Counted from the first letter of the stretch, positions 6,581 through 13,412 are shown. The stretch is 17,270 nucleotides of DNA from an uncultured Oscillospiraceae bacterium (GCA_910584285.1 CAJTYK010000044.1:1-17270); one strand, 5' to 3'. Translations and numbers: made by a program. The notes: generated by a model not told the origin, from the letters alone.

Positions 6581-7573
6581 TTACTTCAGAGTCGCGTACA
6601 TCACAGCCTTGATGGTGTGCATACGGTTCTCTGCCTCGTCGAACTGGCGGGCCTGCTTGCCCAGGAACACATCGTCGGTGACCTCCATGGCGGGCAGGTC
6701 GAACTTCTGGTAGATGTCCTCGCCGATGGTGGTGTCCCGGTCGTGGAAGGAGGGCAGGCAGTGCAGGAAGATGGCGGTGGGCTTTGCCATGGCCATGACT
6801 TCCTTGTTCACCTGATAGGGCTTCAGCAGCTTGATGCGCTCGGCCCAGATCTCGTCGGGCTCGCCCATGGACACCCAGATGTCGGTGTACAGCACGTCGC
6901 AGTCCTTGGCGCCCTGCTTCACGTCGTCGGTCAGCTCGATGGTGGCACCGGTCTCAGCGGCCACGGCCTTGCACTTGTCCACCAGGTCGGCGGCGGGCAT
7001 GAGCTCCTTGGGCCCGCAGGCGCAGAAGTGCATCCCCAGCTTGGCGCAGACAACCATCAGGGAGTTGGCCACGTTGTTGCGGGCGTCGCCGAAGAAGGTG
7101 AGCTTGCGGCCGCGCACGTCGCCGAACTCCTCCTTCACGGTGAGGATGTCGGCCAGCATCTGGGTGGGATGGAAGGCGTCGGTCAGGCCGTTCCACACGG
7201 GCACGCCGGAGTAGCGGGCCAGATCCTCCACCACGGACTGCTTGAAGCCGCGGTACTCAATGCCGTCATACATCCGGCCCAGCACCTTGGCGGTGTCGGC
7301 CAGGGACTCCTTCTTGCCCATCTGAGAGGAGCCGGGATCCAGGAAGGTGACGCCCATGCCCAGGTCGCGGGCGCCCACCTCGAAGGCGCAGCGGGTGCGG
7401 GTGGAGGTCTTTTCGAACAGCAGGACGACCTGCTTGCCGGTGAGCCACTTGTGCTCCACGCCGTTGTTCTTCATCCGCTTGAACTCGGCGGACAGATCCA
7501 GCATATAGTTGATCTCAGCAGGGGTGAAGTCCAGCAGGGTCAGAAAGCTCCGGCCGCGAATGTTGATACCCAT
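6581..7573 (-). CDS. arcB: Ornithine carbamoyltransferase (catabolic)
   Basis: 330 residues. It interconverts citrulline plus phosphate with ornithine plus carbamoyl phosphate. The carbamoyl-phosphate loop STRTR is at 57-61, HPTQ at 135-138, the ornithine-binding DIWVSMG at 231-237 and the catalytic HCLP at 271-274. DPGSSQMGKKES (79-90) is typical of ornithine rather than aspartate enzymes. Its place between arcA and arcC argues for the catabolic role (arcB) over the biosynthetic argF, which the protein sequence alone does not settle. The ATG is preceded by AGGAGG. It follows arcA by 44 bases. Confidence 0.95.
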   Translation of the reverse strand: MGINIRGRSFLTLLDFTPAEINYMLDLSAEFKRMKNNGVEHKWLTGKQVVLLFEKTSTRTRCAFEVGARDLGMGVTFLDPGSSQMGKKESLADTAKVLGRMYDGIEYRGFKQSVVEDLARYSGVPVWNGLTDAFHPTQMLADILTVKEEFGDVRGRKLTFFGDARNNVANSLMVVCAKLGMHFCACGPKELMPAADLVDKCKAVAAETGATIELTDDVKQGAKDCDVLYTDIWVSMGEPDEIWAERIKLLKPYQVNKEVMAMAKPTAIFLHCLPSFHDRDTTIGEDIYQKFDLPAMEVTDDVFLGKQARQFDEAENRMHTIKAVMYATLK

Positions 7574-7617
7574 TTACGAATTCCTCCTAAAGTTAAATAA
7601 AATTTTTGGAACGGTTC

Positions 7618-8850
7618 TTATTCTGCCCGGATCAGGGGCATGGACATACACCGGGGACCGCCGCGGCCGCGGGAAAGCTCGGCGGAGGGCATCTCCAGCA
7701 CGGTCAGGCCGTTGTCCCGCAGGATGGCGTTGGACACGTCGTTGCGCTGATAGACCACGATCTTGCCGGGGGCGATGCACAGGGTGTTGGAGCCGTCGTT
7801 CCACTGCTCCCGGGCCGCCGCGATGAGGTCGTCGCCGCCGCAGAAGATCAGCTTCACGTCGTCCACATGGGTGTACTTCTCCAGGATGTGCTTCAGGTCG
7901 GAGTCCACCCGCTTGATCTGCAGGTCGGCGGGGTCGTCCTTGCCCGGGGTGATCTCGTACACGGTGAGCGGGCCCAGGATGGCGGGATGGACGGTGTACT
8001 TGTCCACGTCGATCTGGGTGAACACGGTATCCAGGTGCATGAAGGCGCGGCTCTTGGGGATGTCGAAGGCCAGCACAGTGCGTACCTTGGCCTCGGGGTC
8101 GGTGAACAGGTTGCGGGCCGCGATCTCGATGGCGTCGGTGCAGGTGCGCTGGGAGATGCCGATGGCCAGGGTGTCCTCAGTGAGGTTGAGCACGTCGCCG
8201 CCCTCGATGTTGGCGTGGAGGTCGCGGTCGTAGTACCGGGTGACCTGCCCCTCGAAGTCGGGGTGATACTTGAAGATATAGTCGGCGTAGATCGTCTCAC
8301 GGCAGCGGGTGACGGAGTACATCTTGTGGAGGAACACGCCGGTGCCCACACTGGCGAAGGGATCGCGGGTGAAGTACAGGTTGGGCATGGGGTTGACCAC
8401 CAGGTCGTCCGCCGGGGCCACCAGATCCTGGAGGGAGTAGGTATAGGCCTCGGCGCCCATCTCCTTCAGGGTGATGCCCTCCATGGTTTTCTCCACCAGA
8501 GCCTTGCCCTGGAAGTGGGTGGTGAGGTACTCCATGCACTTGTCCTGCCAGCGGCGGGTCTTGATATTGCCCTCGAACAGCCACTGGCGCAGGAAGGGCT
8601 CCACCAGCTTGGGATTGAGGCTGAGCACGTCGGTCATCAGGTCCTCCAGATAGACCACCTCGGTGCCGTTATCCCGGAGGATCTGGGCGAAGGCGTCGTG
8701 CTCCTCCTGGGCGACCTTCAGGAAGGGGATGTCGTCAAACAGCAGCTCACTCAGGGTGTCGGGGGTCAGGTTCAGCAGCTCTCTGCCGGGGCGGTGCAGC
8801 AGCACCTTTTTCAGCGGGTTGATCTCGCTTCTGACACAAATACCTTTCAT
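7618..8850 (-). CDS. arcA: Arginine deiminase
   Basis: 410 residues. It hydrolyses arginine to citrulline and ammonia, the first step of anaerobic arginine use. Guanidino-group modifying enzyme motifs are intact: FTRDPF (160-165), EGGD (216-219), the catalytic His in HLDTVFTQ (272-279) and the C-terminal RGRGGPRCMSMP, in which Cys401 is the expected nucleophile. The ATG at 8850 follows AAAGGAGGAGCC, a very strong ribosome site. An in-frame start 21 codons upstream is rejected because the family begins at IxVxSEI-like sequence. It is the first gene of arcA-arcB-arcC-carrier-regulator and has a long leader with two hairpins. Confidence 0.97.
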   Translation of the reverse strand: MKGICVRSEINPLKKVLLHRPGRELLNLTPDTLSELLFDDIPFLKVAQEEHDAFAQILRDNGTEVVYLEDLMTDVLSLNPKLVEPFLRQWLFEGNIKTRRWQDKCMEYLTTHFQGKALVEKTMEGITLKEMGAEAYTYSLQDLVAPADDLVVNPMPNLYFTRDPFASVGTGVFLHKMYSVTRCRETIYADYIFKYHPDFEGQVTRYYDRDLHANIEGGDVLNLTEDTLAIGISQRTCTDAIEIAARNLFTDPEAKVRTVLAFDIPKSRAFMHLDTVFTQIDVDKYTVHPAILGPLTVYEITPGKDDPADLQIKRVDSDLKHILEKYTHVDDVKLIFCGGDDLIAAAREQWNDGSNTLCIAPGKIVVYQRNDVSNAILRDNGLTVLEMPSAELSRGRGGPRCMSMPLIRAE

Positions 8851-8881
8851 GGCTCCTCCTTTTTGCAGCTCAAATATTATT

Positions 8882-8914
8882 TTTGCCCCCACCTGCGCGC
8901 ACCGGCGGGGCAAA
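8882..8914 (-). other. Hairpin in the arcA leader
   Basis: TTTGCCCC (8882-8889) and GGGGCAAA (8907-8914) pair, with extra pairs possible inside through a bulge. In the minus transcript the stem ends about 31 bases before the arcA start codon and is followed by AATAATATT, so it is not a terminator. It may affect mRNA stability or ribosome access. Confidence 0.5.
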
Positions 8915-8928
8915 TGCTAACCATCCTT

Positions 8929-8984
8929 ATAGTACCCAAATTTGGTAAAAAAAGATGGACGCTTCCGCCATCTGATATTGTATA
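8929..8984 (-). promoter_or_regulatory. Possible arcA promoter elements
   Basis: TATACAA (8978-8984) lies 43 bases upstream of the hexamer TACTAT (8929-8934), the same distance as from TATACAA to the -10 at argR P1 and pyrB. The alternative -10 TATAAG sits three bases further on. There is no good -35. The evidence is weaker than at argR because the -10 is poor and a terminator hairpin lies between the two elements. The perfect palindrome CCAAATTTGG (8936-8945) is also here. Confidence 0.3.
8947..8973 (-). terminator. Intrinsic terminator upstream of arcA
   Basis: On the minus strand, AGATGG-CG-GAAG-CG-(T)-CCATCT forms a stem with one bulge and a GAAG tetraloop, followed directly by a run of T (bases 8947-8952 on the other strand). 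It is about 95 bases before the arcA start codon. It is either a second stop for transcripts from alaX or, if the promoter lies near 9030-9057, an attenuator within the arc leader. Confidence 0.75.
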
Positions 8985-9019
8985 TTTCCGCTAAATTTTC
9001 ACAGGTGCTCTCAGTCCTA

Positions 9020-9057
9020 TTTGAACAGTATCACAGAGAACGTCAAAATTTTGTCAA
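9020..9057 (-). promoter_or_regulatory. Candidate arc promoter with CRP/FNR-like box
   Basis: Reading the minus strand, TTGACA (9052-9057) is followed after 18 bases by TGATAC (9028-9033), a plausible sigma-A pair. Overlapping the latter is TGTGA-TACTGT-TCAAA (9035 down to 9020), which matches the CRP/FNR palindrome TGTGA-N6-TCACA at nine of ten positions. Arginine deiminase operons in several Firmicutes are known to be controlled by CRP/FNR-family ArcR at such sites. No such regulator is encoded in this window. Confidence 0.4.
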
Positions 9058-9103
9058 AAAAAGCCGGAGAGAGGGCACAACTTCCCTCTCTCCGACTTTT
9101 TTT
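9056..9103. terminator. Bidirectional-type terminator after alaX
   Basis: CGGAGAGAGGG (9065-9075) and CCCTCTCTCCG (9084-9094) form a perfect 11-bp stem with an 8-base loop, flanked by seven A residues on the left and seven T residues on the right. It therefore has a full T tract on either strand. It lies 19 bases after the alaX stop codon and should end the pyrB-alaX transcript. Confidence 0.92.
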
Positions 9104-9121
9104 CACAGAATGGGGTCCGTG

Positions 9122-10237
9122 TTAAATGGGCAGACCCGCCGCGGCCCGCCGGAACTCCTCCGGACCCGCCGGGGTTTTCCCGCTGACGATCTTGGGCGAT
9201 CCGCCACCAGACACCTCCAGCAGCTCCTTCAGGGCGTCCATCCAGGCCCGGGCCTTCCCCTCCGGGGAGACGGCGGCGAAACTCACCCCGCCGTCCAGCT
9301 CCGCCAGGAGCACCACGCCCCGGGTTGTCCTGCTCAGCACCGCCTGGCTCATGGCCCGCAGATCCCCGGCGTCCTTGGCGGCATAGGGGATCAGCGTGTC
9401 CCCCGACTCCAGCAGGCCCGCCGCCTGATAGCCGCACAGCTCCCGGCGCAGGGCCTCATTTTCCTTCTTCAGCGCCTTGGAGGAGGCCAGCAGCCCCTCC
9501 ATCTTGTCCGCCAGATCGGGTATGCCCGTGTCGGACAGCTCCACCAGTCGGCGCAGTACGGCGTGATCCTCCCGCAGGCGCACCTCTGCCGCGGGGCCCA
9601 CCGCAGTATAGATCTTGGTGCCCCGGCCGGAGTGCTCACTGCCCAGCACCGTGAAGGATAGGATCTGCCCGGTGCGGCTCACGTGGGGGGTACCGCAGGG
9701 CTGGGTGTCCACCTCGCCGAACTTGACAATGCGCACCTCGTCATAGCCCTGGTACTTGGGGTTGGGGTAATCCGCACCCTTCACGTAGGACAGCTCCACC
9801 GGAAAATCGTCCATAATCTGCTTGTCCAGGAAGTCCTGTACCTCCTGTAGATGGCCGGGAGGCAGCTCCTTGGTGTCCACCTCGTACCACTGGTTTTCCG
9901 GATGAACGCCGATGGCCACAATCCGCAGCCCCAGCCGCCCGTAATACCCGTCCAGCATATGGAAAGCGGACTGGACGGCGGTATTGTTCCATCGGGTGAG
10001 CCGATCCACCTCCATATGGATGGGGTCGGCCAGCTCCCCCTCCACCCGATGCCAGAGGGTGTCCCCCTCCCACCGCAGCCCCAGCACCTTTTGACCGTTG
10101 ATGGCGCCCTCGTCCGCCAAGGCGCCTCCCTTCTCCCCGTAGAACACGGTGTCCTCAAAGGAGTACCACCCGTCCCGGAGCTCCTTGATCCGGGTGTCCA
10201 GGGTGAGATTGAGAAAGTTGTCGTAATTTCGGTTCAA
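9122..10237 (-). CDS. AlaX-type alanyl-tRNA editing protein with DHHA1 domain
   Basis: About 371 residues. It resembles the alanyl-tRNA synthetase editing and C-terminal regions without the synthetase core: an N-terminal barrel (1-75), a threonyl/alanyl-tRNA second additional domain (about 80-215), a coiled stretch (about 225-270) and a DHHA1-like C-terminus with GGGSPKIVSGKT (343-354). Such proteins remove wrongly attached serine or glycine from tRNA-Ala. Of the four usual zinc ligands, HxxxH is changed to Gln89-xxx-His93 (NNTAVQSAFHML), while Cys181 and His185 (CGTPH) remain. A TTG start at 10237 is chosen because AGGAGG lies 9 bases before it. The ATG at 10261 has no ribosome site. It follows pyrB by 30 bases, an unusual partner. 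Confidence 0.85.
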   Translation of the reverse strand: MNRNYDNFLNLTLDTRIKELRDGWYSFEDTVFYGEKGGALADEGAINGQKVLGLRWEGDTLWHRVEGELADPIHMEVDRLTRWNNTAVQSAFHMLDGYYGRLGLRIVAIGVHPENQWYEVDTKELPPGHLQEVQDFLDKQIMDDFPVELSYVKGADYPNPKYQGYDEVRIVKFGEVDTQPCGTPHVSRTGQILSFTVLGSEHSGRGTKIYTAVGPAAEVRLREDHAVLRRLVELSDTGIPDLADKMEGLLASSKALKKENEALRRELCGYQAAGLLESGDTLIPYAAKDAGDLRAMSQAVLSRTTRGVVLLAELDGGVSFAAVSPEGKARAWMDALKELLEVSGGGSPKIVSGKTPAGPEEFRRAAAGLPI

Positions 10238-10267
10238 GCTGGCCCCTCCTAATCGTTGCATATGTAT

Positions 10268-11326
10268 TCAGTCCAGCGGCGCGTCGCAGAAGGCGCAGCA
10301 CCGCACGCCCCCCGTCTCCTTCACCAGCGGCGGCAGATAGTGCTCCGTCTGGGTGATGCACCGGGGGTTGTGGCACACCGGCCCGTGGCCGATCTCCACC
10401 GGACCGGGCTGTATGCGGGGCTGGTTGGCCAGATCCGCCAGCAGCGCCATCCGGGAGAACATCCCGTACCGGGCCTGCTCGAAGTACACCGCCCGGGGGT
10501 CATCGTCCACATCCACGGCGATCTCGTCCACCCGGGGCAGGGGGTGCATCACCAGCAGCTTCTCCTTGGCCCGGGCCAGCTTGGAGCGGGTGAGGATGTA
10601 GATGCCCTTGCACCGCTCATACTCCAGGGGGTCGATGAACCGCTCCCGCTGGATGCGGGTCATGTAGAGCACGTCCAGCTGGGGAATGACGGGATCCAGG
10701 CCGGACACTTCCAGGAAGGGCATCCCGTTGTCCTTCATGAACCGGCGCAGATACTCAGGTATGGCCAGCTCCGGGGGCGCGATGAGGAAGAAGCGGATGT
10801 CCTTGAACTTGGCCAGCGCCTTGATGAGGGAGTGGACGGTGCGGCCGTTCTTCAGATCGCCGCACAGCCCCACGCTGAGCCCGTCCACCGAGCCCCGCAG
10901 CCGGGTGATGGTGGTCAGGTCGGTGGTGGTCTGGGTGGGGTGCATATGGCCGCCGTCCCCGGCGTTGATCACCGGCACCTCGGAGTAGAGGGAGGCCGCC
11001 TTGGCCGCCCCTTCCCAGGGGGTGCGCATCACCACCACGTCGGCATAGCCAGCCACCATTTTCACGGTGTCCTTCAGGCTCTCCCCCTTGGCGGTGGAGG
11101 AGGACTTGGGGTCGGCAAAGCCGAACACCGTACCACCCAGGCGCAGCATGGCGGTCTGGAAGGAGAAATTGGTGCGGGTGGACGGCTCGTAAAACAGCGA
11201 CGCCATCACCTTTCCCCGGCAGGCGTCCAGGTATTGATCCGGGGCGTCCATAATCCGCTCCGCTCTGGCGTACAGCTCGTCCCATTCCTCCCGGGGCAGA
11301 TCTCCAAAATCAATCAAGTGGCGCAT
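10268..11326 (-). CDS. pyrB: Aspartate carbamoyltransferase with PyrI-like zinc tail
   Basis: 352 residues. It makes carbamoyl aspartate from carbamoyl phosphate and aspartate, the committed step of pyrimidine synthesis. The catalytic part (1 to about 310) has FYEPSTRTNFSFQTAM (45-60), the SSSTAKGES loop that reaches a neighbouring active site, HPTQTTTD and HPLPRVDEI. Beyond the usual end near residue 310 is a tail with Cys318-X4-Cys323 and Cys344-X2-Cys347. This matches the zinc domain of the E. coli regulatory chain PyrI (Cys109, 114, 138, 141). The nucleotide-binding half of PyrI is absent. A related fusion is known from Thermotoga maritima. The ATG at 11326 has GGAGG before it. The leader holds a terminator. 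Confidence 0.95.
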   Translation of the reverse strand: MRHLIDFGDLPREEWDELYARAERIMDAPDQYLDACRGKVMASLFYEPSTRTNFSFQTAMLRLGGTVFGFADPKSSSTAKGESLKDTVKMVAGYADVVVMRTPWEGAAKAASLYSEVPVINAGDGGHMHPTQTTTDLTTITRLRGSVDGLSVGLCGDLKNGRTVHSLIKALAKFKDIRFFLIAPPELAIPEYLRRFMKDNGMPFLEVSGLDPVIPQLDVLYMTRIQRERFIDPLEYERCKGIYILTRSKLARAKEKLLVMHPLPRVDEIAVDVDDDPRAVYFEQARYGMFSRMALLADLANQPRIQPGPVEIGHGPVCHNPRCITQTEHYLPPLVKETGGVRCCAFCDAPLD

Positions 11327-11367
11327 AATCTCTGTCTCCTCCTGCCTTCCATATGAATTTTTTCCCG

Positions 11368-11397
11368 AAAAAAACCCTGCCCAATGGGCAGGGTTTT
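11368..11397 (-). terminator. Terminator in the pyrB leader (attenuator)
   Basis: On the minus strand AAAACCCTGCCC pairs with GGGCAGGGTTTT around ATT, followed by a run of seven T residues. The structure ends about 41 bases before the pyrB start codon and lies inside the predicted pyrB transcript, so it can only stop pyrB's own mRNA. This is the layout of transcription attenuation, as in other pyrimidine operons. Confidence 0.85.
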
Positions 11398-11417
11398 CCT
11401 GGGGCTCAGTGCCCTGC
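11386..11417 (-). promoter_or_regulatory. Candidate antiterminator of the pyrB leader
   Basis: GCAGGG read from 11417 can pair with CCCTGC, the 5' arm of the terminator, which would prevent the terminator forming. A third, competing hairpin GGGC-ACTGA-GCCC (about 11402-11414) would in turn sequester the first arm. No PyrR-binding consensus, T-box or leader peptide was found, so the signal sensed is unknown. Confidence 0.45.
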
Positions 11418-11497
11418 TATGCTATCACAGTGAACGATGCTCCAAGGAGACGTTCCGCGCCCCCTCCGCCGCAAGTCGGCACAGCGTATTTCGATTT

Positions 11498-11559
11498 ATG
11501 ATACTCTACGCGGCAGGAAGTCGATAGTAGTAACCACCTCTTTTTCTTGTATATTCTTG
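11498..11559 (-). promoter_or_regulatory. Predicted pyrB promoter with upstream box
   Basis: The -10 is TATCAT (11498-11503), with a 17-base spacer and a weak -35 hexamer TATCGA (11521-11526). Fourteen bases beyond it is CAAGAATATACAAGAAAAA (11541-11559), identical to the element upstream of argR and at an identical distance from the -10. The predicted start near 11491 gives a leader of about 165 bases that includes the attenuator. The gap 11327-11672 holds no gene. Confidence 0.45.
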
Positions 11560-11624
11560 TAATCCTGGGAGCGGTGGAAAAATCGTCCAAATCCCCGGGG
11601 CCGCACCCCTTTCAAGACAGAGCA

Positions 11625-11651
11625 GGCCCCCGTGAGCATCTCGCGGGGGCC
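11625..11651 (-). other. Strong hairpin downstream of sufB
   Basis: A 12-bp stem (11625-11636 with 11640-11651, one G-U pair) is closed by a CAT triloop. It starts 21 bases after the sufB stop codon in the minus direction. No T tract follows (TGCTCTGTC), so it could protect the sufCB mRNA end or act as an imperfect terminator ahead of the pyrB promoter. Confidence 0.6.
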
Positions 11652-11672
11652 CCGTATTTGCCGTCTGTCCGG

Positions 11673-12590
11673 TCAGCGCAGGAAACCGTCCAGAATCTTC
11701 TGCTCGGCCTCCTCCTCGGTGAGGCCCAGGGTCATCAGCTTCAAAATCTGATCCCCGGCGATCTTCCCGATGGCGGCCTCGTGGATGAGCTGGGCGTCCA
11801 TGTGGTTGGCGGTGATGGCGGGGATGGAGCTCACCTTGGCCTGCCCCATGATGATGGAGTCGCACTGGACGTGGCCGAAGCAGGGGGCGTTGCCCTCCAC
11901 CTGGGGGTAGAACACCTGCACCGACTTGTCCTGGGCCACGGAGCGGGAGATCACCTGGGTGCGGGCCCCTTCCCCCTTCAGGATCACGTCCATCTTGCTC
12001 TCGGCAAACTGCTCCCCATGGGTGAGCAGCCGCTCGGTGACCACCGCCTCCGCCCCGGCGCCCACCTCCACCTTGGTATACCGTTTGGTGTGATCCACCC
12101 CTCGGATCTGGACGGTCTCCAGTTGGATGGAGGCCCCCTCCTCCAGGTACACGATGGTGTGGGGGTTCATGATCCGGGCTCCGGTGCCCTCCCCCTCGCC
12201 GTAATGTTTCTCCGTGTAACGCACCTTGGAGTTTTTGCCCACATAGAAGGTGTGCACACCGTCGTGCTGGGTGGTGTCGCAGCCGTCGTTGTGGATGCCG
12301 CAGCCGGCGATGATGTCCACGTCGCAGTCCTCACCGATAAAAAAGTCGTTATATACCAGATCGGTGAGTCCGCTCTGGGTGAGCAGGACGGGTATGTGCA
12401 CATCCTGCCCCTTGGTGCCCGCCTTGATCCGGATGTCAATACCGGGCTTGTCCTCCTTGGAGGAGATCTCAATCGTCTCGGTGCTCCGCCGGGAGTCCAG
12501 CCCGCCGTCTTTGCGGATGTTATAGGCCCCCTCCGGCACGCCGTCCATGTCGGCGATCTGCCTCAGCAGCTCTGCGTCAGTGTGGTTCAT
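11673..12590 (-). CDS. sufB: SufB/SufD-family Fe-S scaffold protein
   Basis: 305 residues, shorter than E. coli SufB (about 495) but typical of the minimal two-gene systems of archaea and clostridia. It forms the beta-helical scaffold on which iron-sulfur clusters are built, with SufC as ATPase partner. The core beta-helix spans about 60-260, with FIGEDCDVDIIAGCGIHND and the conserved GHVQCDSI (239-246). Cys243 sits where SufB places its key cysteine. The C-terminal HEAAIGKI followed by a short helical tail is a family mark. Its ATG overlaps the sufC stop as ATGA, implying coupled translation. No cysteine desulfurase, SufU or second SufB/D gene follows, so sulfur supply must come from elsewhere. 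Confidence 0.92.
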   Translation of the reverse strand: MNHTDAELLRQIADMDGVPEGAYNIRKDGGLDSRRSTETIEISSKEDKPGIDIRIKAGTKGQDVHIPVLLTQSGLTDLVYNDFFIGEDCDVDIIAGCGIHNDGCDTTQHDGVHTFYVGKNSKVRYTEKHYGEGEGTGARIMNPHTIVYLEEGASIQLETVQIRGVDHTKRYTKVEVGAGAEAVVTERLLTHGEQFAESKMDVILKGEGARTQVISRSVAQDKSVQVFYPQVEGNAPCFGHVQCDSIIMGQAKVSSIPAITANHMDAQLIHEAAIGKIAGDQILKLMTLGLTEEEAEQKILDGFLR

Positions 12591-13324
12591 GCCTGCCCCT
12601 CCTCTCCCACAAAGGCGCACCCGGGCTGGGTGTTGGCCAGAATCTTCGGGAAGATCTCCTCCCGGGGCCCCTGCTCGGACACCAGGCCGTCCGCCACCAG
12701 CACGATCTCGTCCGCCAGCCCAATGATCCGCTCCTGGTGGGAGATGATCACGATGGTGGCCTCCCGCTTGTCGTGGATATAGCGGAAGGTCTCCGTCAGC
12801 TTGGCGAAGGACCACAGGTCAATGCCCGCCTCCGGCTCGTCGAAGATCATCAGCGGGGACTTCCGGGCCAGGATGCTGGCGATCTCGATGCGCTTCACCT
12901 CGCCGCCGGACAGGGAGGCGTCCACCTCCCGGTCGATATAGTCCGCCGCGCACAGCCCCACCTGGGTGAGCAGCTGGCAGCCCTCGGCACGGCTGAGGAA
13001 GGGATTGCCCGCCGCCAGCCCCAACAGATCCCGCACCCGCAGGCCCTTGAACCGGGGGGGCTGCTGGAAGCCGTAGCTGATCCCCCGCTTGGCCCGCTCC
13101 GTGATGGACAGGTCGGTGATGTCCTCCCCGTTCCACAGGATTTTTCCGCCGGTGGGCTTGTTCAGCCCCATGATGGCCCGGGCCAGGGAGGTCTTGCCCC
13201 CGCCGTTGGGCCCGGTGATCACCCAGAACGCGCCGTCCGGCACAGTCAGCGACACATCCCGCAGGATGTCCTTCTGCCCCGCCTCCTCCTCCACGGAGAA
13301 GGCCAGGTGCTTCAGCTCTAACAT
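12587..13324 (-). CDS. sufC: SufC Fe-S assembly ATPase
   Basis: 245 residues, a soluble ABC ATPase that drives iron-sulfur cluster assembly with SufB. Walker A GPNGGGKT is at 38-45, the Q-loop in GFQQPPRFKG (85-94), the signature LSGGE at 138-142, Walker B LMIFDEPE at 158-165 and the switch His196. EAGIDLWS after Walker B is SufC-like. The ATG at 13324 is preferred among several nearby ATGs because GGGAG lies 8 bases before it. Starts at 13330, 13339 and 13363 have worse spacing or no site, and 13363 falls within the operator. It is the first gene of sufCB, from a consensus promoter with two operator-like palindromes. Confidence 0.94.
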   Translation of the reverse strand: MLELKHLAFSVEEEAGQKDILRDVSLTVPDGAFWVITGPNGGGKTSLARAIMGLNKPTGGKILWNGEDITDLSITERAKRGISYGFQQPPRFKGLRVRDLLGLAAGNPFLSRAEGCQLLTQVGLCAADYIDREVDASLSGGEVKRIEIASILARKSPLMIFDEPEAGIDLWSFAKLTETFRYIHDKREATIVIISHQERIIGLADEIVLVADGLVSEQGPREEIFPKILANTQPGCAFVGEEGQA

Positions 13325-13358
13325 AGTCATATCTCCCATCAGATTCCGCCGGGGCGAA

Positions 13359-13379
13359 ATCATAGTCTATTTCTATGGT
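13359..13379. promoter_or_regulatory. suf operator 1 (CATAG-N7-CTATG)
   Basis: ATCATAG-TCTATTT-CTATGGT is an inverted repeat with one mismatch in its 7-base arms. It covers about +1 to +19 of the predicted suf transcript, so a bound protein would block initiation. An Rrf2-type Fe-S regulator (IscR/SufR-like) is the natural candidate by gene context. Confidence 0.55.
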
Positions 13380-13383
13380 TTGC

Positions 13384-13412
13384 AGTATACCATAGGAGGA
13401 AAGGGCTGTCAA
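13384..13412 (-). promoter_or_regulatory. suf sigma-A promoter
   Basis: TTGACA (13407-13412), a 17-base spacer and TATACT (13384-13389) make a near-consensus promoter, the best in the window. The predicted start is near 13377, about 53 bases before sufC. Such a strong core promoter fits repression by the flanking palindromes. Confidence 0.85.

Noticed and set aside
11400..11500. PyrR-binding loop or T-box in the pyrB leader
   Set aside because: I could not find the PyrR consensus or the AGGGTGG T-box core on the minus strand.
11506..11560. Minus-strand reading frame ending in a run of tyrosines (GGYYYRLPAA) as a pyrB leader peptide
   Set aside because: It lies upstream of the predicted transcription start and has no proper start codon with a ribosome site. 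The EYTRK also seen near argR simply comes from the shared 19-base DNA element.
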